From the NCBI GenBank assembly GCA_049366715.1, contig JBMNCQ010000059.1, positions 118,043 to 182,042 of the forward strand: a stretch of 64,000 nucleotides of DNA, in the 5' to 3' direction. A program made the translations under genes and the position numbers. The notes under the pieces were generated by a model, which saw only the letters and a list, made by a program, of their open reading frames with translations, did not search any database and had not been told where the DNA came from. This document shows, piece after piece, positions 42,246-51,259 of this stretch. Each line of letters begins with the position of its first letter. Position 1 is the stretch's first letter. The stretch comes from JBMNCQ01 sp049366715 (lineage in GTDB: Bacteria > Bacillota > Peptococcia > Peptococcales > BICA1-8).

Positions 42246-43121
42246 ATGAGATTAGCCACAATTAAATTGAATCAGGAAGAAGTAGCTGCTATTGTTACTG
42301 CCCGGGGAGTAGTAACTGTAGCAGCAGTCAATAAAAAATTTGCACAAAGCTGGCCGGTGGATCTGCTGGAAATTATTCGGACAGGGCAGCTGGCAAAGCT
42401 GAATGAATGGTATAAAGGCGGGGGTAAGGACCAGCTTGAGACTGTGGAATATATCCCTCAGAATGAGATCCGTTATGCTCCCTTGTATAGACGTCCCAGG
42501 AAGATCTGGGGCATTGGTTTAAATTATGTTGATCATGCGGCAGATCTTGCCGAGAAAGCTCCCAATACTGAGCCGGCCAGTTTTATGAAACCTGATACCA
42601 GTATTATCGGACCGGGGGATACGATTGAAATTCCTGTCCAGTCGGGAAAAACTACTGCCGAAGCTGAATTAGGTGTAATATTCGGCCAAGAGTGCAAAGA
42701 TGTAAAAAAAGAAAACTGGCTCAGTGTCGTAGCGGGTTTCACTACGATTATCGACATGACGGCCGAAGATATCTTAAGGGTGAATCCCCGCTACTTAACA
42801 AGGTCCAAAAGTTTTGATACCTTCTTTAGCTTCGGACCTGAACTTGTTACTCCGGATGAGATAGAGGAAGTTTTAAAACTTCAGGTAGCTACGGTAATAA
42901 ATGGAGAAGTATTTGCCCGGAATGTTGTGAGCAATATGACTTTCCCTCCCGATTATTTAGTAGCCTTTCATTCTCAAGTAATGAAAATGCTACCTGGTGA
43001 CATCATTTCCACAGGAACTCCCCGTGCCGTACACATTCATGACGGGGATGTTGCGGAGTGCCGGATTGACGGCTTCAGACCTTTAGTGAATCCGGTTAAA
43101 GATTTAAAAGCCGGTAAATAG
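42246..43121 (+). CDS. fumarylacetoacetate hydrolase (FAH) family protein
   Basis: This 291-residue protein has the FAH fold. KIWGIGLNYVDHAADLAEK (about residues 86-104), FMKPDTSIIGPGDTIEIP, and AEAELGVIFGQE with the metal-binding Glu residues are present; GDIISTGTPRAVHIHDGDV lies near the end. Family members hydrolyse or decarboxylate 2-oxo-acid intermediates of ring or diacid catabolism (fumarylpyruvate, oxaloacetate, HHDD). It is probably cotranscribed with the GntR gene (15 bp gap). Which substrate it uses is not known. Confidence 0.9.
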   Translation: MRLATIKLNQEEVAAIVTARGVVTVAAVNKKFAQSWPVDLLEIIRTGQLAKLNEWYKGGGKDQLETVEYIPQNEIRYAPLYRRPRKIWGIGLNYVDHAADLAEKAPNTEPASFMKPDTSIIGPGDTIEIPVQSGKTTAEAELGVIFGQECKDVKKENWLSVVAGFTTIIDMTAEDILRVNPRYLTRSKSFDTFFSFGPELVTPDEIEEVLKLQVATVINGEVFARNVVSNMTFPPDYLVAFHSQVMKMLPGDIISTGTPRAVHIHDGDVAECRIDGFRPLVNPVKDLKAGK

Positions 43122-43149
43122 TTTATCCTCCTCATATCTTTATCGTATT

Positions 43150-43173
43150 GCCTTGGTTTTAGAAAACCAAGGC
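43150..43173 (+). terminator. terminator after the FAH gene
   Basis: GCCTTGGTTT / AAACCAAGGC with a 4-nt loop. Confidence 0.75.
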
Positions 43174-43308
43174 CTTTCTAAATGCTGATCAGTCAATTGA
43201 AAAGGTCAAGTTATTCGTTACTGGGTGACTGTCGGTAAGTCATGTATGTTAGTTCGCGAGATTATGGCAACAAAATTAAGTCAATTCAGATTAAAGGAGT
43301 TATGTTAA

Positions 43309-44199
43309 ATGAAAATCGAAATCAAGGGTGTTTTTCCACCCATTACCACACCTTTTGATGATCAGGAAAAGATTGATTTTCGGGCTTTAGAAATAAATTT
43401 AAATAAATGGAACAGCACGGATTTAGCGGGATATGTTATCTTTGGTTCAAACGGAGAGTATGCTTTTTTATCAGAGACAGAAAAGCTGGATATTGTCAAG
43501 TCCTGTGTTGGTGCCGCCGGTGCAGGTAAAAAAATCATCGTTGGTTCCGGCTGTGAGTCAACAAGGGATACAATTGAGCTTACTAACAAATGTGCCGGGC
43601 TGGGGGCGGATGCGGGATTAATCATTACCCCCAATTACTACAAAGGAAGTATGAATAAAAGAGCCTTGCAGGCACATTTTACTAAAGTAGCCGATCATTC
43701 TGATATTCCTATCCTGATTTATAATGTTCCTAAATTTACGACAATTAATCTGGATGCCGGCTTGGTAGCGGAACTAGCTCAGCATCCTAATATTATCGGC
43801 ATAAAAGACAGTTCTGCTAATATAACTCAGTTAAGTCAAATCATCGATATGACTCCTGAAGATTTCAATGTTTTGGTGGGAACGGCCGGTGTCCTTTTCC
43901 CTGGATTAGTGACGGGAGCTAAAGGCGGGGTTATGGCATTGGCTACCTGCTGCCCTCAGGAGTGTCTGGATATCTATGATTTATGCGGTCAGGGTAAACT
44001 GGAGGAGGCGAAAAAACTCCAGCTCCGGATGATTCCTGTCAATAATGCGGTAACAGGTACTTTGGGGATACCGGGATTAAAAGCGGCGATGGACTTGTTA
44101 GGTTTTGCCGGGGGACCCGTCAGAGGACCGTTACTTCCCCTTGTAGAAAACGAAATGGCTGAACTTAAAAACATCCTTGCCAAAGCAGAATTAATTTAA
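43309..44199 (+). CDS. DapA/NAL-family lyase or synthase
   Basis: This 296-residue (beta/alpha)8 protein of the class I aldolase DHDPS/N-acetylneuraminate lyase family has GSNGEYAFLSETEKLDIV (pyruvate-binding loop), ILIYNVPKFT with the catalytic Tyr, and IIGIKDSSANITQLS with the Schiff-base Lys (about residue 165). Housekeeping DapA is possible, but the setting among catabolic genes favours a retro-aldol role releasing pyruvate from an organic acid. It has a good AAAGGAG site and its own upstream gap of 187 bp. Confidence 0.92.
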   Translation: MKIEIKGVFPPITTPFDDQEKIDFRALEINLNKWNSTDLAGYVIFGSNGEYAFLSETEKLDIVKSCVGAAGAGKKIIVGSGCESTRDTIELTNKCAGLGADAGLIITPNYYKGSMNKRALQAHFTKVADHSDIPILIYNVPKFTTINLDAGLVAELAQHPNIIGIKDSSANITQLSQIIDMTPEDFNVLVGTAGVLFPGLVTGAKGGVMALATCCPQECLDIYDLCGQGKLEEAKKLQLRMIPVNNAVTGTLGIPGLKAAMDLLGFAGGPVRGPLLPLVENEMAELKNILAKAELI

Positions 44200-44240
44200 A
44201 ACCAACCCTGGTGTACAGTTCTTACACCAGGGTTGGTTTT
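44197..44240. terminator. bidirectional terminator
   Basis: AAAACCAACCCTGGTGT / ACACCAGGGTTGGTTTT with a 9-nt loop between convergent genes. T-runs follow on both strands. Confidence 0.9.
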
Positions 44241-45680
44241 TTAAGGTGCTATTCCTAACAGGGGCCAGTAAAATTTTGCCAGTACGGTAGTAACTGTGAT
44301 GATAATCAGTGCGGTATAGCATCCTGCCCGCAGCATATCCTTAATGCTGTAATAACCGGTGTTATATGATGTTAAATGGGCCAGGGACTGGGTAGGCAGA
44401 AAGACCCCCAGCACAGAAGCGCTGATCCCGATAAGTCCGAACCAGACCGGATTGATGTTTAAGGAGAAGGAAAGGGTGATAATCATCGGAAAGGTAGTGG
44501 CAACCATAGATAAGAGGTTGGGAAAACCCAAGCGGATAAAGCCCATAATGATCATGGTCAGAATTCCCAGGGTCAAGGGATTCATACCGTGTAAGGCCGC
44601 AAATATTGTTTCGGATATCCATTGGATTGCCTGAGAAGCTGTTAAAGCATCAACGATTGCCAGACTTGCCCCCAGGAGGAGGACAACACCCCAATCAATC
44701 CCTGCTAAGGCTTTTTTCCAGGAAATGATTTCTATTCCCGGAAGCATCAGCAGTACGGCGATGAACATGCAGGTCTGGGAAATGGACATGTTCACTTTGT
44801 CTTCTAAAATCCAGAGGATGATCATCAGTGACATCAGAAGAAATATTTTTATTTCCTTCCGGGACAGTCTGCCTAATTTAGCTAATTCGGCTTTAATAAA
44901 CACTGTGCCCCCTGGAATATAATTAATTTCCGGAGGAAATATTTTCAGAAATAAGAGCCAGATTGCGAAATTTATGATGATTACGCTGGGCATTAAAGCC
45001 AGCATCCAGTCAATATAACTCCAGGAATAATTTGCCAGGCTTGTAAAAATTCCTGTGGCATAAACCATTGATACCGCACCGGTCATTAAGCCGATACTGC
45101 CGATGAAGGAGCAGAATGATATGGATATGAACATGGATTTCCCTATATTACAACCCGGCTCAAGCTGCATGGCTTTGATCATCCCTAAACAGATCGGAAC
45201 CATGATCGAGACCCGTCCGGCTGCCGTAGGAATTAAAAAGACAAATAAAGTTGTGGTACAGATGACCATGAGAAGGTTAATTCTGGCATTGCCCTTGGCG
45301 AGTTTAAGCAGGTGTAAGGCGATCCTTCTGTCCAGGCCTGTTTCCTGCATCGCTGCCGAAATAATAAAAACACCTAATAACAGCCAGGTTGATGAATTAC
45401 CCAAACCTGCAACGGCCTCCTGATATGATAGTATTTTAAAGAAAGGGAAAAGCATCATCAAAAGTAAAGCCGTTAAAGCGGGGGGGATGATTTCCTTGAT
45501 CCATAAAGTAACGGCAAAAATAACTAATACCAAAGACCTCCGGCCGGCTTCCGATAAGCCTGCAGGAAGGGGTAATAATAATAAAAATGCGCAAAGCAAA
45601 GCGATCACCACAAATTGTATAAATGAAGAATCTGCCTTGTTTTTTACCTTTGCGGTCTTTTCTGCTGCATTTGTTACCAA
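44241..45680 (-). CDS. DASS/SLC13-family anion permease
   Basis: This 479-residue protein has about 12-13 membrane segments and the divalent anion:sodium symporter patterns, including a short-helix region GLGNSSTWLLLGVFIISAAM in the first repeat and SQAIQWISETIF plus FPNLLSMVATTFPMIITL in the second. Substrates of the family are dicarboxylates, tricarboxylates or sulfate. It is downstream of the MmgE/PrpD gene on the same strand and likely shares its sigma-54 promoter. Together they suggest import and dehydration of one acid. Confidence 0.9.
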   Translation of the reverse strand: MVTNAAEKTAKVKNKADSSFIQFVVIALLCAFLLLLPLPAGLSEAGRRSLVLVIFAVTLWIKEIIPPALTALLLMMLFPFFKILSYQEAVAGLGNSSTWLLLGVFIISAAMQETGLDRRIALHLLKLAKGNARINLLMVICTTTLFVFLIPTAAGRVSIMVPICLGMIKAMQLEPGCNIGKSMFISISFCSFIGSIGLMTGAVSMVYATGIFTSLANYSWSYIDWMLALMPSVIIINFAIWLLFLKIFPPEINYIPGGTVFIKAELAKLGRLSRKEIKIFLLMSLMIILWILEDKVNMSISQTCMFIAVLLMLPGIEIISWKKALAGIDWGVVLLLGASLAIVDALTASQAIQWISETIFAALHGMNPLTLGILTMIIMGFIRLGFPNLLSMVATTFPMIITLSFSLNINPVWFGLIGISASVLGVFLPTQSLAHLTSYNTGYYSIKDMLRAGCYTALIIITVTTVLAKFYWPLLGIAP

Positions 45681-45780
45681 TTCAACTCACCTCAGATTAT
45701 CCTTAAAACCAGGATATTTAATTGAATACTTTATATTTTACCGGACAAGATAACCGGTGCGGCCGGATATAGCCGCACGG

Positions 45781-47112
45781 TTATTGGCATAACGCAATAA
45801 TAGTCCGGACAGGTGTTTTGCGATCCATTTCCCAGATTGCGGAAATAATGCTGTTTTGACGTTCGAAATCTAAGCCGGTTTTGGTAATCTCTCTAAATTT
45901 CTCCTCTAACTGTTCATTAGACATAGGATTTTCTTTGCTTCCTACCACATGCTCCACAAATTCTTCTATTATTGTGCCGTCAGTAAGCTCGGCCACCAAG
46001 CGAGCCTGATCCTCTTTCAGCCGAGAATCTAGCGTTGCCCGGACTTTTCGTCGCAAAGCTATGACTTCCGGGCTGTTAACGATATGATCGGCAAACTGCT
46101 CTTCTCCGGCATTTCCAAAAATCATCCCTGCCGCCACACAGTGGTAGATACTGAATTTAGCCGCTAAGTGATTAGCCGGTTCTTGCTTGCCCGTTAATTC
46201 CAAAACTAAGGGATGGACGTCTAGCTTAATATTTTTTATCTGCCGGGGGTCAATCCGGTGAATTTTTTTCAGCCTGCTTGCTGCTTCGATTCCCGGATGG
46301 GTAACAATTCCGCAGGCGTACGGTTTATAGGTGTTTTCCAGGATGAGCCAGCTATTTTCCCAGGGCTTGGTCAGATACGCAAAATCAGGGTCTTCTGATG
46401 TAACACGGCAGAATCCCCTGGCGGCCTCCAAGGAATGAGGGGAGCTGGTAAACCCTTTTTGGGCAAGTAAGGCACTGAACAGGCCATTGCCGGCGGCTTT
46501 CCCCGGATGAAACGGCTTGGTCATCGAACCAAACATTTCCCTAAAGCCGGTAGGCTGAGTTGAAGCCAGTCCCAGGGCGTTTATTAGCTGTCCTTTGTTT
46601 AAACCCAGCATTTTTCCGACGGCACCGGCCGCACCAAGAACACCGGCTGTTCCGGTGATATGCCAGCCCTGCCGATAATGGCTGGGGCAAATGGTCAAGG
46701 CTATTCTTTGTTCCACTTCACAACCAACAACAAAGGAAGCAAGCAAATCGAAGGCAGTGAGATCATGATACTCGGCAACTGCTAAAAGGGCGGGAAGTAC
46801 CGGGGCGCTGGGATGAAGAACGGTATTCAGCAGAGTGTCGTCAAAATCAAAAATATGGGAGGAGGTTCCATTAATTAATGATGCATAATACATATTCGTT
46901 TTTAAGTTCCTGCCTAATATGGAAGCTTGGGGATTACCTCCTAATTCCTCGGCTAACCGGATAAGTATGTCGACAGAAGGGTGATTTGCTGCTCCTAAAG
47001 ATACGCCCAGCCAATTTAGAAAACTTCTTCTGGCTTCGCGGAGAGCCGCTTCAGGAATTTCATCCAAGGGAAAATCAACAATATTTTCCGCCAGAATCTC
47101 AGTTACATTCAT
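45781..47112 (-). CDS. MmgE/PrpD family protein
   Basis: This 443-residue protein of the 2-methylcitrate dehydratase / iminodisuccinate epimerase family shows ARRSFLNWLGVSLGA and HIFDFDDTLLNTVLHPSAPVLPALLAVAEY (about residues 85-115), the conserved PrpD block. KPFHPGKAAGNGLFSALLAQKGFTSS and KFSIYHCVAAGMIFG are also present. Known members dehydrate hydroxytricarboxylates or isomerise related acids. It starts 46 bp downstream of a sigma-54 promoter on the minus strand. The substrate is not determinable. Confidence 0.93.
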   Translation of the reverse strand: MNVTEILAENIVDFPLDEIPEAALREARRSFLNWLGVSLGAANHPSVDILIRLAEELGGNPQASILGRNLKTNMYYASLINGTSSHIFDFDDTLLNTVLHPSAPVLPALLAVAEYHDLTAFDLLASFVVGCEVEQRIALTICPSHYRQGWHITGTAGVLGAAGAVGKMLGLNKGQLINALGLASTQPTGFREMFGSMTKPFHPGKAAGNGLFSALLAQKGFTSSPHSLEAARGFCRVTSEDPDFAYLTKPWENSWLILENTYKPYACGIVTHPGIEAASRLKKIHRIDPRQIKNIKLDVHPLVLELTGKQEPANHLAAKFSIYHCVAAGMIFGNAGEEQFADHIVNSPEVIALRRKVRATLDSRLKEDQARLVAELTDGTIIEEFVEHVVGSKENPMSNEQLEEKFREITKTGLDFERQNSIISAIWEMDRKTPVRTIIALCQ

Positions 47113-47157
47113 TTGGATATTTCCTCCATTTCTTAATTTGTTTTCACTATAACATAA

Positions 47158-47173
47158 TGCAAGTTTTATGCCA
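47158..47173 (-). promoter_or_regulatory. sigma-54 promoter of the PrpD-DASS unit
   Basis: On the minus strand TGGCATAAAACTTGCA has GG and GC at the invariant spacing of -24/-12 promoters. It lies 46 bp before the PrpD start, which has GGAGGAAAT as ribosome site. Confidence 0.8.
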
Positions 47174-47213
47174 TCCTTTATGATATAAATTTATGAGTGA
47201 ATTAAAAAAAACT

Positions 47214-47273
47214 TATTTTAGGAGAAAAAGTGCTATTTTAGGAGAATTTGTCGACCTAAAAAGTCTCCTAAAA
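47214..47273. promoter_or_regulatory. shared activator sites between divergent sigma-54 promoters
   Basis: TATTTTAGGAGAA occurs twice as an exact direct repeat (47214-47226 and 47234-47246, 20 bp apart, two helical turns). An inverted copy, TCTCCTAAAA, lies at 47264-47273. This is the expected layout of enhancer sites for a sigma-54 activator. The activator encoded at 59133 is the candidate. Confidence 0.6.
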
Positions 47274-47308
47274 GAGAGCAGGGTAGTGGCAAAGTTGGAT
47301 TTTTGAGC

Positions 47309-47324
47309 TGGCATAGATTTTGCA
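47309..47324 (+). promoter_or_regulatory. sigma-54 promoter of the dehydrogenase / cassette 3 unit
   Basis: TGGCATAGATTTTGCA matches the -24/-12 consensus. The predicted start near 47335 excludes ATG 47337 as translation start and supports GTG 47373. Confidence 0.8.
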
Positions 47325-47372
47325 ATTATTTTTAGTATGCTTTGCCCACTATGCAGATCGGGAGGTGATGAT

Positions 47373-48455
47373 GTGAGCATTTTTAAACTTGGTATTTTGC
47401 AGGGGGATGATATTGGCCTGGAAATCGTCCCGGAAGCTGTTAAAGTTTTAAAAAAGGCCGTGGAAAAATCAAAAAATATAGCGATTGAATGGGTTGAACT
47501 GCCTATCGGATACCCTTCCTATCAGGAAAACGGCGAGACTTTACCCGCGAAAACTTTAGAAACTTTATATTGCCTTGACGGCTGGATATTAGGACCCATT
47601 GGCCATATGGCTTATCCCCAAAATGATGCTAAAGCAATTAATCCCCATCCCATTTTACGAAGACAGTTCGATCTGGTTAGTAATATCAGGCCGACAAAAT
47701 CTTATCCCGGATTACCTTGTCTGTACAAAGATGTTGATTTAGTGATCGTCAGGGAAAATAACGAGGGCTTTCAGCCTGATAGAAATATGTATCAGGGAAA
47801 TGGCGAATTTATGCCCAATCCTGATTTGGCAATGTCGGTTAGAGTTATTTCCCGCAGAAATTCGGAGATGGTAGCCCGGACGGCTTTTCAACTAGCCCGG
47901 CAAAGAAACGGACTGAAAAAGGTAACGGCTGTCCATAAAAATACTGTATTTAAGCTGGGATGTGGTTTATTTATTGAGGCTTGCAGGGATGTAGCCGGGG
48001 AGTTCCCGGATATATCATTGGAGACTTTGGTGGTGGATACTTTTGCAATGCATTTAGTGATGCGGCCTCAGAATTTTGATGTCGTTGTGAGCACCAATAT
48101 GTTTGGAGATATTTTGACGGATGAGGCAGCCGGTTTAGTCGGCGGTTTAGGCATGGCTCCGGGATTATGTGTCGGACCTAAGTATGTGATGGCTCAGGCT
48201 ACCCATGGTTCGGCACCGGATATCGCCGGTCAAAAGATTGCTAATCCTTATGCGATGATCGTATCTGCCCAGATGATGCTATCCTGGTTGGGGGCAAGGA
48301 GAAATGACCAATTTGCCCTTGCTGCTGCCGCAAGCATAGAAAAAGCTTTGCAAATAGTCCTAAGTGATAAAGAGGCGGTCACCGCAGATTTGGGAGGCTG
48401 TGCCAGTACCGCGGATATGGGTGATGCAATCTGCGCGGCTTTAGACCGCATGTAA
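47373..48455 (+). CDS. isocitrate/isopropylmalate/D-malate-type dehydrogenase
   Basis: This 360-residue NAD(P)-dependent beta-decarboxylating dehydrogenase has RRQFDLVSNIRP (substrate Arg residues), IVRENNEGF, AVHKNTVFKLGCGLF with the catalytic Lys, VVVSTNMFGDILTDEAAGL with the metal Asp residues, and HGSAPDIAGQKIANP for NAD. Substrate-class residues do not clearly match isocitrate or isopropylmalate forms; D-malate, tartrate or a methylated malate are options. GTG 47373 follows GGGAGG. It is driven by the sigma-54 promoter at 47309 and is followed by cassette 3. Confidence 0.9.
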   Translation: MSIFKLGILQGDDIGLEIVPEAVKVLKKAVEKSKNIAIEWVELPIGYPSYQENGETLPAKTLETLYCLDGWILGPIGHMAYPQNDAKAINPHPILRRQFDLVSNIRPTKSYPGLPCLYKDVDLVIVRENNEGFQPDRNMYQGNGEFMPNPDLAMSVRVISRRNSEMVARTAFQLARQRNGLKKVTAVHKNTVFKLGCGLFIEACRDVAGEFPDISLETLVVDTFAMHLVMRPQNFDVVVSTNMFGDILTDEAAGLVGGLGMAPGLCVGPKYVMAQATHGSAPDIAGQKIANPYAMIVSAQMMLSWLGARRNDQFALAAAASIEKALQIVLSDKEAVTADLGGCASTADMGDAICAALDRM

Positions 48456-48622
48456 TTTTGCCGGCAGGCAGCTTGCCGGAGGAGGTGCTTCCGGCAGCAA
48501 AAATATTACCTATGCGTTTAGGCAGCTGGGATCAGGGAGAGGCAGCCTAATGCCCCGCACAGTTCCGGCTGCCTATGTACACTTAGAAAGGGATTTAATC
48601 ATTATCGAAAGGAGAGAATCAG

Positions 48623-49357
48623 ATGACGGCAATCAATAAAGATTTATGTACCGGGTGTAAAATTTGTAATAAGTTCTGTACTGTCGATGCCATTCTTTAT
48701 TCCCCGGAAGAGAGAAAGTGTTACGTTGACCCGGAAAAATGTACAGAATGCTATGTCTGTTTAAGACAAAAAGTTTGTCCCCGGGGCGCAATAGAGCCGG
48801 TTGAACTTGACGGCTTTTACAAGCAGTTCCAGCATGTGATCAGCGACCCTGTAGAAAATCACGGTGTAACGGGGGTAACCGGCCGGGGGACTGAAGAAGT
48901 CAAAACAAATGATGTATCCGGGAGAATTAAAAAAGGAGAGGTTGGAATTTGTATTGATATGGGGCGTCCCGGCATGGGTGTTTATTTGCGGGATGCTGAA
49001 AAAGTTGCGGTGGCTATTGCTCTTGCCGGGGCAGAACTGGCTCCTGCCGAACATACTCCATTAGCCGCCTTGATGCCTGATATTAAAACAGGCAAATTGG
49101 AGGAAGGATGTCTGGATTATCATTTGCTTTCGGTAATCGTGGAAGCGAAATGTCCGGAAAATACTCTGCAGGATGTACTGGCAGCTTTACAAAAAGTCGC
49201 CCGGGAGATAGATACGGTATTTTCATTAGGACTAATTATTAGAACTGATGAAAAGGGACAAACCCAAATCTTAGACTGCCTGGATGAATTAGGAATACCT
49301 CGGCCGCACCGCGGTAAGGTAAATGTAGGCTTAGGAAAGCCTTTATCATTAGCATAG
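48623..49357 (+). CDS. cassette protein A3: close paralogue of A1
   Basis: This 244-residue protein is near-collinear with A1. It has ferredoxin clusters CTGCKICNKFC and CTECYVCLRQKVCP, then GRGTEEVKTNDV, GEVGICIDMGRPGMG, the HLLSVIVEAK strand and the same C-terminal GKVNVGLGKPLSLA. Changes are scattered and conservative, so the duplication is recent. AAGGAGAG precedes ATG. It lies 168 bp after the dehydrogenase gene and is probably on the same transcript. Confidence 0.9.
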   Translation: MTAINKDLCTGCKICNKFCTVDAILYSPEERKCYVDPEKCTECYVCLRQKVCPRGAIEPVELDGFYKQFQHVISDPVENHGVTGVTGRGTEEVKTNDVSGRIKKGEVGICIDMGRPGMGVYLRDAEKVAVAIALAGAELAPAEHTPLAALMPDIKTGKLEEGCLDYHLLSVIVEAKCPENTLQDVLAALQKVAREIDTVFSLGLIIRTDEKGQTQILDCLDELGIPRPHRGKVNVGLGKPLSLA

Positions 49358-49372
49358 AAGGGAGGAAGTAAA

Positions 49373-50005
49373 GTGACACATTCATTGCATCGTTCAGGAC
49401 CAATAGAATCTCAGAAGAAAGATTTTAACTGGTTTATGTATCAAACAAAAGGAGTAAATGATAAAAATATTAAAGAAAAAGCCTTGGAGTTTATTGCAGT
49501 TGTAGAGGCATTAGGATCGGAAAACTGGGGTGATGTTAAAACAGGACCTAAGACCCAGTATCCTGTCGAATATATTAAAGATCATATAACAGATAAGTCC
49601 CGGATCAGAGGTGTATTTACCCGCAAAGAGCAGGTGATAGAATTCCTGAAACAGATTAAAGAAAAGGATTTAGACCAATCGGTAGTCATTACCGGTGTTT
49701 TGGACGAAGTATTGCCGGCTTGTTTAGAAGCAGATATAACTCCTCATTCCATCAATTATTCCCTGGGAGTTTGGGGGAAAAAGGAGAACCTTCCTGACGA
49801 GACGATATTGTCGGTAACAACGATGTGCGGGCATCATATGATCCCTCCCAAATATGTTGAATATATGATTGAGCAGGTCGGCAAAGGACGTTTAACCAGG
49901 GATGAAGCGGCCATAAAGCTGGCTAATTTCTGCTATTGCGGAATTTTCAATCAGGTTAGATGTGCCGATATCATCGCGGAGACGCTGGCTGAAAAAAAGG
50001 CTTAA
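49373..50005 (+). CDS. cassette protein B3: close paralogue of B1
   Basis: This 210-residue protein begins MTHSLHRSGPIESQKKDFNW and is collinear with B1. The blocks PHSINYSLGVWG, MCGHHMIPPKYVE and NFCYCGIFNQVRC are identical or nearly so. The extreme C-terminus is shorter (ends EKKA). GTG start behind GGGAGG, 15 bp after A3. The second sigma-54 unit begins about 190 bp downstream. Confidence 0.88.
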   Translation: MTHSLHRSGPIESQKKDFNWFMYQTKGVNDKNIKEKALEFIAVVEALGSENWGDVKTGPKTQYPVEYIKDHITDKSRIRGVFTRKEQVIEFLKQIKEKDLDQSVVITGVLDEVLPACLEADITPHSINYSLGVWGKKENLPDETILSVTTMCGHHMIPPKYVEYMIEQVGKGRLTRDEAAIKLANFCYCGIFNQVRCADIIAETLAEKKA

Positions 50006-50193
50006 AAAATTTTAAGGCAGCCGATACTTCCAATTAACTTAAAGAGTAGATACAGACAAGACAAGGGCTCTATTAGGTATTAGGACAAGATATAGGTTAG
50101 TTAAAATGAAATTAGGATAATAAATAGGTCGAATTTTATGAATATTAATTTTCAAACGACTATTTTAACTGCAAAAAGCAGGCTAAGATATGC

Positions 50194-50209
50194 TGGCATG
50201 AAAATTGCT
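50194..50209 (+). promoter_or_regulatory. sigma-54 promoter of the long catabolic operon
   Basis: TGGCATGAAAATTGCT fits TGGCACG-N4-TTGCW. It lies 51 bp before the first gene. Upstream at about 50080-50130 are several TTAGGACAA / TTAGGATAA elements similar to the TTTTAGGAGAA sites at 47214. Confidence 0.85.
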
Positions 50210-50259
50210 AATTATTATAATTGAGGATCCTCTTCAAACTCATAAATTGGAGGTGCAAA

Positions 50260-51225
50260 ATGATTGAAATTAGAATGGCAAGAACAGCTAAAATGATTAT
50301 GGATACCGTATTAGAAGTAAAAGCCGGTGAAAAACTTTGTATCGTTACAGACACAGAAAGGCCGTCTACGATTACGAAAGTACTGGCGATCGCGGCTGAA
50401 ATGTGCGGGGCAGAAACAGTTATCGTCACCATGAAACCGACGGGAATGAGCGGGGTAGAACCATCTTCTATGGTTACGGCAGCAATGGGTGCTGCTGATG
50501 TCATCATAAACCAGACAAGCCATTCCATGACTTTTACAAATGCGCAGAGAAGTGCGGTAGCCAAAGGTGCCCGGGTATGCAACATCCGTAATTTAAATGA
50601 AGATATGATGCTCAGAGGCGGAATAACCGCCGATTACCGGGAGGTCAAACGAATCAGTGAGAAATTAGCAGAACGGATTACGAAAGGCAGTGTCGTGCAT
50701 ATTACTACTCCTTTGGGGACGGATTTGAAATTTAGTATTGAAGGACGGAGTGGATTTGTCCTGGCCGGTTATGCGACTAAACCCGGTGAATTTTCAGGCC
50801 TTCCTGACGGCGAAGCAGCTTGTGCACCCTTAGAAGGTACTACGGAAGGTGTAATCGTTAATCCTTATTTAATAGAAGATATTGATCTAATTAAAGAACC
50901 GCTGCGGATTGAATTTGCCAAAGGCTTAGTAACCAAAGTGACAGGCGGTAAAGAAGCCGATATGCTTCAGAAAGTAATCGAAAAAAATGGGGAAACAGCT
51001 CGGAATATTGCTGAATTTGCTTTTGGCACCAATGCCGCCTGCCGGTTAAATGACAGATCCCGTGAAGCTAAGAAAAAGTTAGGAACCTGCCATGTAGCCA
51101 TAGGCGATAGTGTGTCTCTGGGAGGCCTGGTAGAAAGTCCGATGCATGCCGATATCATGATGTTAAACCCCACAATAACCATTGACGATGTATTAATCAT
51201 GGAGAACGGAAATTTGCTGGTTTAA
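50260..51225 (+). CDS. M29/NicX-like metalloprotein 1
   Basis: This 321-residue protein of the aminopeptidase-T (M29) fold also includes 2,5-dihydroxypyridine dioxygenase (NicX). Likely metal ligands are Glu in LPDGEAACAPLEGTTEG (about residues 180-196), His in LGTCHVAIGDS and the HxD of SPMHADIMM near the end. Peptidases of the family are longer, so a small-molecule hydrolase or ring-cleaving role is possible. ATG 50260 follows GGAGGTG. It is the first gene of a long sigma-54 operon, and a paralogue is at 58051. Confidence 0.82.
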   Translation: MIEIRMARTAKMIMDTVLEVKAGEKLCIVTDTERPSTITKVLAIAAEMCGAETVIVTMKPTGMSGVEPSSMVTAAMGAADVIINQTSHSMTFTNAQRSAVAKGARVCNIRNLNEDMMLRGGITADYREVKRISEKLAERITKGSVVHITTPLGTDLKFSIEGRSGFVLAGYATKPGEFSGLPDGEAACAPLEGTTEGVIVNPYLIEDIDLIKEPLRIEFAKGLVTKVTGGKEADMLQKVIEKNGETARNIAEFAFGTNAACRLNDRSREAKKKLGTCHVAIGDSVSLGGLVESPMHADIMMLNPTITIDDVLIMENGNLLV

Positions 51226-51259
51226 GGTGACGTTATCATAAAAACTGGGAGGTTTTAAA

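Noticed and set aside
34329..50005. A/B cassettes as split 6-hydroxynicotinate reductase
   Set aside because: The Fe-S head and the presence of NicX-like genes suggested it, but the motifs I associate with that reductase (CDACPVxC-type start) are absent from A and B. The name cannot be supported.
50260..51225. True 2,5-dihydroxypyridine dioxygenase
   Set aside because: That reaction needs oxygen, while the window suggests a strict anaerobe. The shared M29-type fold alone does not establish the activity.
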